From an uncultured Eubacteriales bacterium (GTDB lineage Bacteria; Bacillota; Clostridia; Oscillospirales; CAG-272): 15,231 nt of DNA. Position 1 is the first letter of the stretch; every line of letters begins with the position of its first letter. A program made the translations under genes and the position numbers. The DNA is taken from NCBI GenBank assembly GCA_934489945.1, contig CAKSSY010000047.1:1-15231 (forward strand). The letters run 5' to 3'. This document shows, piece after piece, positions 1 to 7,538 of the stretch. The notes under the pieces are model-generated. The model did no database searches, was not told the origin of the DNA, and saw nothing but the letters and a program-made list of their open reading frames with translations.

Positions 1-75
1 CCCGGATTGCCAAAATCCCCGGCGGCTGAAAAAATTGATGTCGACCATAACGGCAGAATTACAGGACTCTTCTGA

Positions 76-264
76 AGAAAAAAGCGTTGTCAGGAAACTC
101 TTATTGAGTTTCCTGACAACGCTGAACTTTATGACAAACGAGAATTGGCGTGGAAATCATTGGAACCCGAAATTCCGCTCTCCAGTGTCCTTGTATGGAA
201 GAAGTATAAATCCACTTCTCCGAGTGCCGCAAAATTTCTCGAATTTGTTGAACATTCCATTTAA
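76..264 (+). pseudogene. C-terminal remnant of a LysR-family transcriptional regulator
   Basis: From about position 106 to the TAA at 262-264 the frame reads like the last 50 residues of a LysR effector-binding domain. It contains AELYDKRELAWKSLEPEIPL, then a strand with LVWKKY, and SPSAAKFLEFV before the stop. These match the usual end of the family (a positively charged strand, then a Ser-Pro-Ala-Ala-x-x-Phe-Leu helix). The N-terminal helix-turn-helix and most of the ligand domain are absent; the same frame is closed by TGA at 73-75. LysR genes often sit beside flavodoxin/aldo-keto reductase clusters like the one that follows, so this may be the former regulator of that cluster. Recognition is from sequence feel alone. 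Confidence 0.6.
83..123. repeat. Perfect 18-bp inverted repeat (hairpin)
   Basis: The arms 83-100 and 106-123 are exact reverse complements around a 5-nt loop (TTATT). The flank is T-rich only on the minus strand (TTTTTT after the hairpin), so a leftward terminator is possible, but I see no minus-strand gene to its right that would need it. The right arm also lies in the reading frame of the LysR remnant and reads EFPDNA, which fits that family, so the left arm looks like an inverted copy of coding DNA. A short frame with no recognisable family ends at the TGA at 73-75, just before the hairpin. Confidence 0.8.
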
Positions 265-329
265 TTATAATATGCAATTAAAAACAAGTATTTTACATAG
301 AATGAATTTTATGGCAAAATAAGCACGAG

Positions 330-360
330 CAGGTAAAAACCGATCTTACACCTGTTTTTT
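330..360 (+). terminator. Weak candidate rho-independent terminator
   Basis: CAGGT at 330-334 can pair with ACCTG at 350-354, with an imperfect inner extension, and six T residues follow directly (355-360). The stem is short, so it is only a candidate. It would end transcription coming from the LysR remnant. Confidence 0.35.
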
Positions 361-494
361 GGAGTTATCCTGTGAAAAACGGATCCTGAATCTCCGCCTT
401 CTTCGCCGGAATGCTTTAACAAAAGATGCGGAAACCAATACAGCGATTGCGGACAGTTTCACAAAACCGATTCAAAAAACAGAAGGAGGATCCT

Positions 495-1561
495 ATGAAA
501 AAAAGATCACCGTTTTTGATTTTCACGGCACTTTTGTGTGCCATTGTCTGTATCCTTTCTGCCTGTTCTCCTTCGGGAGATAAAGGCAATACCGGAACAA
601 CCGGGAACACCGATCCCGACGAAAACACAAATTCTCCCGCGGAAAACGGCACTCGCATTCGGTTTGATTTTGACGGACAGACGGTCTACGGCACGCTTGA
701 TGACAATTCGGCAAGCCGTGATCTGATTTCCCGTTTGCCGTTGACACTGACTTTCTCGGATTACAGCGACACGGAGAAAATCGCCTATCTTCCGGATGGT
801 TCTGCGGCATGGGACACCTCGGATGCCCCCGATTCCTGCACCCCTGTAGCAGGTGACATTGCGATATACTCCCCCTGGGGCAACCTTTCGGTATTCTATC
901 ACCCGTTCCGTCAGTCAAACGGATTGATACCACTCGGCAAACTGGACGCGGGCGGAGCGGAAAAGTTTGCGGCAATAATCGAAGACTTCACCGTCACAAT
1001 TTCGCTTGCAAACGGAATTTCGCCTATGCCCGAACAAACAATGCCAACGGAAAGCCCCAATGTACCCGAACAGCCCTCAAAAACAAAAATTCTCGTTGCC
1101 TATTTTTCATGCACGGGGAATACCAAAGCCGTGGCAGAAAAAATCGTCGCACTCACAGGCGGAGATTTGTATGAAATAGTTCCTGCCGTGCCGTATTCTT
1201 CGGCGGATCTGAATTATAACGACAATAACTGCCGTGCCAATCGGGAAATGAACGACCCCTCGTCACGCCCCGCCTTTGAGAGCGGAAATTTCGACATTTC
1301 CGCATACGATACAGTCATCATCGGCTACCCCATCTGGTGGGGCACCATGCCGCGGATTCTCAATACCTTCTTGACACCTATGACTTGTCAGAAAAAACGA
1401 TTCTGCCGTTCTGTACATCAGGTGGAAGCGGTATTGCACGGTCGGTTTCGGACATTCAATCTGCCGCCCCCGGCGCAACCATCACAGACGGACTTCGTGC
1501 TTCCGTGGCAAATGACAAAAACCTTGAAGATTGGCTCCGCCGTGGCGGGGCGATGAAATGA
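495..1561 (+). pseudogene. Lipoprotein with cyclophilin-like and flavodoxin domains, frameshifted
   Basis: The start at 495 follows AGAAGGAGGA with good spacing. Residues 1-24 form a lipoprotein signal (MKKR, hydrophobic core, lipobox LSAC, Cys24), so the product should be tethered outside the membrane. A Ser/Thr/Asn-rich linker is followed by a cyclophilin-like domain (about 52-172) and, from about 197, a flavodoxin domain with the FMN phosphate loop SCTGNT and the IGYPIWWG loop. After ILNTFL at 1371-1373 the frame is lost. The expected continuation (DTYDLSEKTILPF, then TSGGSG) runs in the next frame to the TGA at 1559-1561, so one G appears to be missing from TTGGAC. Repaired, it would be 355 residues. 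The uninterrupted frame ends at 1556 with a garbled tail. No slippery heptamer is visible, so programmed frameshifting is unlikely. Confidence 0.85.
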
Positions 1562-1744
1562 AAATCACAATTTCGTTCGGTTCCCGCAGAGGCGGTTCGG
1601 AAAAAGCCTGATAGTATCACTCCCGATCGCCCATGAGAAATGCTTTTTCGGTTCGTTGCAACGGCAGTTCTTCGTTTTCTTCCGAGGCAACCGCATGACT
1701 TGAGAAAAATCAGATCAAAATAACATAACACGGAGGTAATCATT

Positions 1745-2212
1745 ATGAAAAAACTTGTTGCATACTTTTCGGCAAGCGGAACAACAAAAAAGACGGCAGA
1801 ACACCTTTCAAAGGCTATCGGAGCGGATCTTTTTGAAATTAAACCCGCCGTACCGTACACGAACGCTGACCTTGACTGGACAAACAACAAAAGCCGATCT
1901 TCAGTTGAAATGAGCAACCCGCAGTCGCGTCCGGAAATCGCATCCCACCTTGATAATATGAACGAGTACGACACCGTATATATCGGATTTCCGATTTGGT
2001 GGTATGTCGCACCAACCATCATTGACACCTTCCTTGAAAGTTACGACTTTTCCGGAAAGACTGTCATCCCGTTTGCCACGTCCGGCGGGAGCGGCATGGG
2101 AAAAACGGTGGAAGTGCTCAAAAAAGTCTGTCCGAATGCGAATCTGAAATCCGGCGGCATCGTAAACAGAATGTCGGAATCGGAACTCGCCAAATGGGCG
2201 GAAAAACAGTGA
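1745..2212 (+). CDS. Flavodoxin (short-chain, Flavodoxin_4-like)
   Basis: This is a 155-residue single-domain flavodoxin, a soluble electron carrier that should bind FMN. The N-terminal strand MKKLVAYFSASGTTKKTAEH carries the phosphate-binding loop (SASGTTKKT), the middle carries YIGFPIWWYVAP around the isoalloxazine site, and the last third has PFATSGGSG. The start is set by CGGAGGTAATCATT just upstream. It is clearly paralogous to the flavodoxin domain of the preceding lipoprotein (shared PAVPY, SRP, PIWW and TSGGSG blocks), suggesting tandem duplication. The next gene begins 12 bp downstream, so they are probably co-transcribed. The partner reductase and physiological electron acceptor cannot be told from sequence. 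Its neighbours suggest general redox or detoxification work. Confidence 0.9.
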   Translation: MKKLVAYFSASGTTKKTAEHLSKAIGADLFEIKPAVPYTNADLDWTNNKSRSSVEMSNPQSRPEIASHLDNMNEYDTVYIGFPIWWYVAPTIIDTFLESYDFSGKTVIPFATSGGSGMGKTVEVLKKVCPNANLKSGGIVNRMSESELAKWAEKQ

Positions 2213-2224
2213 GGAAAAATCACG

Positions 2225-3202
2225 ATGGAATACGCAAAACTCGGAAATTCGGAAATTGAAGTTTCCAAACTCTGCATTGGTTGCATGAGCTTCGGTAAGC
2301 CCTCGGCGGACTTTCACGAATGGACACTTGACCCGGAGAAAACGGAGGAAATTGTCCGTCGCGCACTTGAACTCGGAATCAACTTCTTTGACACGGCAAA
2401 CACCTATTCGCATGGCACCAGTGAAGAATATCTCGGAAGAGCCATTAAGAACAACGTTGCCCGCGACAAAGTTGTCCTTGCTTCAAAGGTCTACTTTAAT
2501 GAGGGACATCTCTCGGGGGGAGCCATCGCCCGTGAGATTGACGGGACCCTTCAAAGACTCAGAACCGATTATCTTGATCTCTATATCATCCACCGTTTCG
2601 ACTATTCCACGCCGATTGAAGAAACCATGTCAGCACTGAATGCACTTGTGAAGGCAGGCAAAGTCCGCGCACTTGGCGCGTCTGCCATGTACGGTTACCA
2701 GTTTTACAATATGCAAATCTGCGCCCGGGATAACGGTCTGACACCGTTTGTCTCAATGCAGAATCACTACAACCTGCTTTACCGTGAGGACGAGCGCGAA
2801 CTGATCCCGATTTGTGAACAGATGAATGTGGCAAGAACGCCGTACAGTCCTCTTGCCGCCGGAAGACTCTGCCGCAAGGAATGGCACGCCGATACGCCAC
2901 GAAGTCAAACCGACCGCATGGCAGCGGGCAAATACGATGCGACGGAGAAGCAAGACACCCGCATTGTCGCCCGTGTCGCAGAACTGGCAGAAAAGTACGA
3001 TGCAACCATGACGCAGATCGCTCTGGCATGGCAGTTCAAGCGAGGCGTGACCTCTCCCATCATCGGCGCGACCAAGGTAAAATACCTTGACGATGCCGTC
3101 GGCGCATTCGCGGTGAAACTGACCGATGCGGATGTCGCCTATCTGGAGGAGCTGTATCTTCCACACAAGATTGTCGGTGCGCTGTCGGCAGTAACAAAAT
3201 GA
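2225..3202 (+). CDS. Aldo/keto reductase
   Basis: This is a 325-residue (alpha/beta)8-barrel NADPH-dependent oxidoreductase of the aldo/keto reductase superfamily, close to the YajO/Tas-like group. The catalytic tetrad is visible: Asp56 and Tyr61 in FFDTANTYSHG, Lys88 in VVLASKVY and His123 in LDLYIIHRFD. The cofactor-binding end carries the usual TPYSPLAAGRL and later SPIIGATKVKYLDDA segments. Length is normal for the family, and the start is supported by GAGGAAAAATCACG upstream. Such enzymes reduce aldehydes and ketones in the cytoplasm; the substrate is not predictable here. It lies 12 bp after the flavodoxin gene and 63 bp before the broken DHFR-like gene, which has its own AAGGAG site, in what looks like one operon. 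Confidence 0.93.
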   Translation: MEYAKLGNSEIEVSKLCIGCMSFGKPSADFHEWTLDPEKTEEIVRRALELGINFFDTANTYSHGTSEEYLGRAIKNNVARDKVVLASKVYFNEGHLSGGAIAREIDGTLQRLRTDYLDLYIIHRFDYSTPIEETMSALNALVKAGKVRALGASAMYGYQFYNMQICARDNGLTPFVSMQNHYNLLYREDERELIPICEQMNVARTPYSPLAAGRLCRKEWHADTPRSQTDRMAAGKYDATEKQDTRIVARVAELAEKYDATMTQIALAWQFKRGVTSPIIGATKVKYLDDAVGAFAVKLTDADVAYLEELYLPHKIVGALSAVTK

Positions 3203-3265
3203 AATATGACCGTCACATATACTGCGATAAAAAACACGAACCGATAGCCAAAAAGGAGAAAAACC

Positions 3266-3943
3266 ATGAAAAGACCATATATTGTTTGTCATATGATGAC
3301 TTCCGTGGACGGAAGAATTGACTGCCAAATGACAGAGCAACTTCCGGGTGTGGAGGACTATTACTCCACACTTGAGGAACTGAATCTTCCCACCACCGTC
3401 AGCGGTCGTGTCACTGCCAAGCTTGAGATGACTCTGCCGGGAACTTTCACGGCAAATGAAAAAACACCCTACGGCAAGGAGGGCTTTTCCAAAAATACAG
3501 ATGCCGACGGTTATGAGATTATCGCCGATACAAAAGGAAAACTCCTTTGTCAGGATGCGGCAGGCATGGAGAAACCGTATCTCATCCTCACAAGCGAGCA
3601 GGTCTCAAAAGAGTATCTGCGCTATTTGGATGAACGGCACATTTCATAGATTGCCTGCGGAAAAGACAGGATTGATCTTGCGCGTTCGACGGACATTTTG
3701 GCAACCGAATTCCATGTAAAACGCATGGGTATTGTCGGCGATGCCGCAATCAACACGGCTTTCCTTGAAGCGGGGCTTCTGGACGAGGTCAGCATTCTTG
3801 TGGGTGCCGGAATCGACGGGCGCGGTTGCATGACATCTGTTTTCGATAATCTCGGAGCGGATCATCCGTTAGTCCGGCTAAAGCTGACGGATGTTCGTAA
3901 ATTCGACAGCGATGCCGTCTGGCTTCGCTACAAAACGAGATAA
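3266..3943 (+). pseudogene. RibD C-terminal/dihydrofolate-reductase-like protein with internal TAG stop
   Basis: The 226-codon frame encodes a dihydrofolate-reductase-fold protein of the RibD C-terminal family. The N-terminal block RPYIVCHMMTSVDGRIDC is the typical nucleotide-binding start. The C-terminal block holds the glycine-rich MGIVGDAAINTAFLEAGLLD and DEVSILVGAGIDG. An in-frame TAG at 3647-3649 (codon 128) separates the halves, which continue in the same frame (HIS-stop-IACGKDRIDLARS). In relatives I recall a Trp at this position before the I-A-C-G segment, so a TGG-to-TAG change is the simplest explanation. TGA and TAA serve as stops in the neighbouring genes, and nothing else suggests TAG is read as an amino acid. 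Family function would be NADPH-dependent reduction of a pteridine or pyrimidine-like substrate. The start follows AAAAAGGAG. Confidence 0.85.
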
Positions 3944-4174
3944 AAAGCGAGCATAGCCGAAGAAAAAATTTTCCATCGACAACTCAACACAGGAGCGAAG
4001 AAAGGATTGATAATCTTCGGGCAACGGAAACGCAGGCAGACGGATTGTGGCATGCGGAACGCCCAAGAAAATCTGCACAGCATCATTGGCAGATATCTTG
4101 TATCGACATTGATGAAACATATGTCAGAAAGAATTATTCATGTATTTCGTGAGATTTACCGTTAGAGCGTGCAA

Positions 4175-4216
4175 ACAACCCCCGTAGAACTCATTTCTGA
4201 ATTCTGCGGGGGTTGT
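4175..4216 (-). terminator. Hairpin after the PAP2 gene
   Basis: ACAACCCCCG (4175-4184) pairs with CGGGGGTTGT (4207-4216). A T-G wobble and four more base pairs extend the stem inward, giving a long GC-rich hairpin. It begins one base beyond the stop of the minus-strand PAP2 gene. The T tract on the minus strand is short (TTTGC), so efficiency is uncertain. It may also stop rightward transcription from the redox operon. The 231 bp between the DHFR-like pseudogene and this hairpin hold no recognisable gene. Confidence 0.6.
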
Positions 4217-4217
4217 G

Positions 4218-4784
4218 TTATGTCTTCGACCTTTTTTTCGGCATTTTCAATCCTTCGTCAAGTGCCCACCCGCCAAATTTCCAGACAAATAACCCGACTG
4301 CAATTCCGAGAACGATGGAAGCAAGTACATCTGTCGGAAAATGAACAAACAGATAGAGACGGGAAAAGGCAATCAATACCGCGAGCGGAATTGCGGCAAA
4401 AGCAAACCGACGGTCGGCTACTGTCAGTATTGTTGCCGCAATAACCGATGAAAGTGTATGCCCCGACGGGAACGAATAATCTTTCGGCACGGAAACAAGC
4501 ATCTGTATCGCTGTGTCTATCCAGCATGGGCGCGGTCTTGCAAACAGGTTTTTCATGACAACATTGCCGACAAGGACCCCGACAGCAAGTCCCGCTAAAA
4601 GCAGAATTCCGGTACGGCGGTACTTCGGCAACAGAAGCAGGATTCCCGACGACAAAAGCCAGATAAATCCCACATTGCCGAGGAACGTGATTTTCGGCAT
4701 CAGAAAATCCAAAACCGAGCATCTGAAAACGTCCTGTATCCGGTACAAAATTGAAAAATCAAGCTGTGTAATCCATTCAATCAT
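4218..4784 (-). CDS. PAP2-family phosphatase, probable undecaprenyl-diphosphatase type
   Basis: This is a 188-residue integral membrane phosphatase with about six hydrophobic segments. All three PAP2 motifs are intact: KX6RP (Lys78 to Arg85-Pro86), PSGH (106-109) and SRX5H (Ser141-Arg142 to His148). The two histidines are the nucleophile and the acid/base helper in this family. The start at 4784 (MIEWITQ) is preferred over an in-frame ATG eight codons upstream because GGAGGGGG lies just before it and it overlaps the upstream stop by 8 bp, a sign of translational coupling. PAP2 enzymes of this size include BcrC/YbjG-type undecaprenyl diphosphatases and PgpB-like lipid phosphatases. The coupling to a PopT-type undecaprenyl-phosphate translocase favours the former, but lipid specificity is inference. 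Confidence 0.88.
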   Translation of the reverse strand: MIEWITQLDFSILYRIQDVFRCSVLDFLMPKITFLGNVGFIWLLSSGILLLLPKYRRTGILLLAGLAVGVLVGNVVMKNLFARPRPCWIDTAIQMLVSVPKDYSFPSGHTLSSVIAATILTVADRRFAFAAIPLAVLIAFSRLYLFVHFPTDVLASIVLGIAVGLFVWKFGGWALDEGLKMPKKRSKT

Positions 4785-5664
4785 TGTGCCCCCTCCGTTT
4801 TTCGGCAATGATTTTTACCGCGGCAAACCCTGCGACGATCAGAATTCCCACGAGGAATAACCCGATATTCGCGTTTGAAAGGTCAAGCGGAGAAAGCGGC
4901 TCGTCAAGAGTCGTCGGTCCCATCACAACCGCGAAAAGAGAACCGACCATCAGTCCGATAATGACCGAAACGGTTGCGCTCCGATGATGTTTCAGCAAAT
5001 AGTGAATTCCCTTAAATGAACAGAAGATCCCCGCAAGTACGCCAAAGCCGAACAGCACCAACATCGGGAGAGCAGAGAAATCAAGTGTAAGCAATTGTTT
5101 CAATCCCGTGATAATCGGAACATAAAGTCCGAACGCAAGCAATAGCGTAGAACCTGATATACCGGGCAGAACCATTGCAGAGATTGCCAGTGCGCCGCTG
5201 ACAAATACATACAGGGCAGACGGAAGATTCAGCAATTCCGTTGAAACTGAAAAGTGAAACAAACTGAGTGCCACAACCGCTCCGACACCGGCAAGGAAGA
5301 ACAGGATATGCCACGGTCGGCAGGTTTTCAGCGTAGCCTTTTCCTCAAAAGCAACAAGCGGAATGGAAGCGGCAACCAGTCCGAGAAACAGCGAGCTGAC
5401 CGCATAAATATGCGTATGAAACAGTCCCGCAAGCAGGCTCACAGACAGTCCCATGCCGACGAGCCAACCGATGCCGAGTCGCAAAAGAAACCACAAAGAT
5501 CGGCGACGAAGCACTTTGTCTTTTCCGATGATATTTCCGAATGAGCTGATAAAATTTTCATATTCTCCTGCGAAAAATGCTACGGTTCCGCCGGATACGC
5601 CCGGAACGCTGTCCGCAAGAGCCATGAAAAATCCGCAAATCGCGGTTTTGATTGATTGAATCAT
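4777..5664 (-). CDS. popT: DUF368 family polyprenyl-phosphate translocase
   Basis: This 295-residue polytopic membrane protein carries the two family hallmark loops, PGVSGGT (21-27) and PGISGST (167-173), an internal repeat of re-entrant-type motifs. The family was formerly of unknown function (DUF368). It is now known as PopT, one of the two broad families that return undecaprenyl phosphate from the outer to the inner face of the membrane for wall and teichoic acid synthesis. I chose the start at 5664 (MIQSIKTAICGFF) over the far upstream ATG at 5742. AAAGGGAAG precedes it, and the extra 26 residues are charged and atypical. It is coupled to the PAP2 phosphatase by an 8-bp overlap, which supports a joint lipid-carrier recycling role. 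The symbol follows the family name, not proof of orthology. Confidence 0.88.
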   Translation of the reverse strand: MIQSIKTAICGFFMALADSVPGVSGGTVAFFAGEYENFISSFGNIIGKDKVLRRRSLWFLLRLGIGWLVGMGLSVSLLAGLFHTHIYAVSSLFLGLVAASIPLVAFEEKATLKTCRPWHILFFLAGVGAVVALSLFHFSVSTELLNLPSALYVFVSGALAISAMVLPGISGSTLLLAFGLYVPIITGLKQLLTLDFSALPMLVLFGFGVLAGIFCSFKGIHYLLKHHRSATVSVIIGLMVGSLFAVVMGPTTLDEPLSPLDLSNANIGLFLVGILIVAGFAAVKIIAEKRRGHND

Positions 5665-5698
5665 GATATACTTCCCTTTCTGCAATGATTTTCTTTCA

Positions 5699-5821
5699 TT
5701 ACGTTCCCTGCTTTCCCGCACGTTTCGGATCACAGAGAACAATCAAAAGTACCGGGATAATAACAAAGATATTGAGTATCGGTCCGAACATAGACCAAAT
5801 AGCACGGTTCGCTCCGTTCAT
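5699..5821 (-). CDS. Possible small hydrophobic membrane peptide (40 aa)
   Basis: In the gap between the ABC exporter and the PopT gene the minus strand has a 41-codon frame beginning MNGANRAIWSMFGP. It carries a hydrophobic stretch (ILNIFVIIPVLLIVL) and ends DPKRAGKQGT, with positive charges after the membrane segment. The frame stays open upstream of this ATG, so it could instead be the 3' remnant of a longer lost membrane protein. No convincing ribosome binding site is seen. I do not recognise a family. The composition (one clean transmembrane helix with a basic cytoplasmic-like tail) is the only support. Confidence 0.3.
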   Translation of the reverse strand: MNGANRAIWSMFGPILNIFVIIPVLLIVLCDPKRAGKQGT

Positions 5822-5891
5822 ACCCAATCGTATAATTCCGTTCCCCGATTCCGACCTTTGCCCCCCGTCGGATTGTTCAACAAGAGTTAAA

Positions 5892-7538
5892 TCACCCGCA
5901 ATCGTGCGCTCCGATCTCTACGGTTCTGCCGCCAAGATTTTCGTAAATGCGATGTGAGATGGAAAGCACGGTTCGTCCCTCGGAAGCACGGCACAACGCT
6001 TCTAATACGCGTGCTTCGGTTTCGGCATCCAAATTTGCGGTGATTTCATCCAAAAGAAGTACTGCGGGATTCGCCGCCGCGGCGCGGGCGATGGACAAAA
6101 GCTGCCATTCGCCCTGTGAAAACATTCCGTCCGTGCATATGGTGGCATATCCATCGGGAAGAGTGCAAATTGCCTCGTCAAGTCCCGCAAGTCTTGCAGC
6201 ATTTTGCGCCATTTCCTCGGAAATACCGGTATCGCCAAGCGTAATTTGGTCAAGTACCGTCCCCGGAACACGGGAAAAATGTTGTTCCACACACCCAATG
6301 CAGGTACGTCGCTCGCTATCGGGGATATCCGAAACGTCAATTCCGCCGACGGTAATCGTACCCGATTGCGGTCGGTAAAGACCGAGCAACAGACGAAACA
6401 CCGTACTTTTCCCTGCTCCGGTTCTGCCAACCAGTGTGACCTGTTCGCCTTCTTTTACTGCCATTGAAAAATCACGCAACACGGATTTTTCGTCATATTC
6501 GAAAGTAACGTGAGAAAGAACGACATCACCGTGAATTTTGCTTTTCCGATCTGCCGGAATTTCGCGCTCCGGCTGAGAAAGAAACACATCAATCCGCTTA
6601 ACTCCTGCCATTGCCGATTGGATGGTCTGGATTTCCATGCCGAGGCTTTCAATCGGAGAGAAAATTTTGGATATGTAGTTGATAACGGCAACCGACGTAC
6701 CGACCGACATTCCGAACAATGTGAGAATCTCTTCTTTACCGGATGCGGAAAGCAACATAACGATTCCGACAACTGCGGCGTTCAGCAAAATTACGACGGG
6801 TGAATAAACAGCGTCGTAGAAATTCGTCTTTTCCACAGCGGCATAGCTTTCACCGATGCGCCTGTCATAACGACGCCCCATATAATTTTCCAAGCCGAGA
6901 GCGTGAATGGTACGTATGTTATGCAGAGTTTCCGGCACCTGCCCGGATTCTGCGGCAACGGCACGACGGTTTTCGAGTTGAGCCGCAAGCGTTTTTTTCT
7001 GTACATGACGCGTAAAAACGGCAAAAATCGGAAGAATCAATAGCAAAATCAACGCAAGTCCTGTATTTTTTACCGCAATGACAATCAAAACAGAAAGGAT
7101 TCGGCACGCGTCTGCAACCATACTGATAATGCCGGATGTGAAAAGTGCTTCCACCGTATCCACATCACCGGAAAAACGCGCGGCAACTTCACCGGGGTTT
7201 TGCGCCACAAGCGTACTTGCGGGCAACCTCGTAAGTTTTTGCGACATTTCGGAGCGCAGCGCGCGAGTCATTTTTTGCCCGAATATCACGAGCAATGTTT
7301 CCTGTGCCGAAGAAAACAACCCCTCAAGCACAAGACTTCCGAAATAAAGAATCACAACCGCAAACGTCAACGGAAATCCACCGGTCAGTCGATCGATAAC
7401 CCGAGCAAGCACCAACGGAGGAATCAGCGATGCCACCACCGATGCCGCCACGCATAAAATCGTTCCCGCGGTGAGAAACGGATGTGCCGTCATTGCCGTT
7501 CGCACGGCTGCAAACACACCGGATTTATTCCTCTTCAT
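5892..7538 (-). CDS. ABC exporter half-transporter, consensus-type ATPase partner
   Basis: This is a 548-residue fusion of a six-helix exporter membrane domain (about 1-320) and a nucleotide-binding domain. Walker A is GRTGAGKS (371-378), the Q-loop Gln is 419, and Walker B ends with the catalytic Glu498 (LLLDE). The switch His is 529. The signature reads FSQGE (473-477) instead of LSGGQ, i.e. degenerate. The C-terminus stops about 20 residues after the switch His, shorter than usual, possibly normal for this subgroup. The start at 7538 is supported by GGGAGG eight bases upstream and overlaps the stop of the preceding ABC gene by 14 bp. With its partner it should form a heterodimeric exporter of drugs, peptides or lipids; the substrate is unknown. 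Confidence 0.92.
   Translation of the reverse strand: MKRNKSGVFAAVRTAMTAHPFLTAGTILCVAASVVASLIPPLVLARVIDRLTGGFPLTFAVVILYFGSLVLEGLFSSAQETLLVIFGQKMTRALRSEMSQKLTRLPASTLVAQNPGEVAARFSGDVDTVEALFTSGIISMVADACRILSVLIVIAVKNTGLALILLLILPIFAVFTRHVQKKTLAAQLENRRAVAAESGQVPETLHNIRTIHALGLENYMGRRYDRRIGESYAAVEKTNFYDAVYSPVVILLNAAVVGIVMLLSASGKEEILTLFGMSVGTSVAVINYISKIFSPIESLGMEIQTIQSAMAGVKRIDVFLSQPEREIPADRKSKIHGDVVLSHVTFEYDEKSVLRDFSMAVKEGEQVTLVGRTGAGKSTVFRLLLGLYRPQSGTITVGGIDVSDIPDSERRTCIGCVEQHFSRVPGTVLDQITLGDTGISEEMAQNAARLAGLDEAICTLPDGYATICTDGMFSQGEWQLLSIARAAAANPAVLLLDEITANLDAETEARVLEALCRASEGRTVLSISHRIYENLGGRTVEIGAHDCG

Noticed and set aside
35..322. 95-codon plus-strand frame at the left edge
   Set aside because: It runs in a different frame from the recognisable LysR C-terminus over the same bases, and its product resembles nothing known.
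1365..1380. Programmed frameshift in the flavodoxin lipoprotein
   Set aside because: No slippery heptamer or obvious downstream stem; a simple 1-base loss explains the data.
3647..3649. TAG recoded as an amino acid
   Set aside because: Only one case is seen, the expected residue is Trp (one base from TAG), and the window shows no other sign of an altered code.
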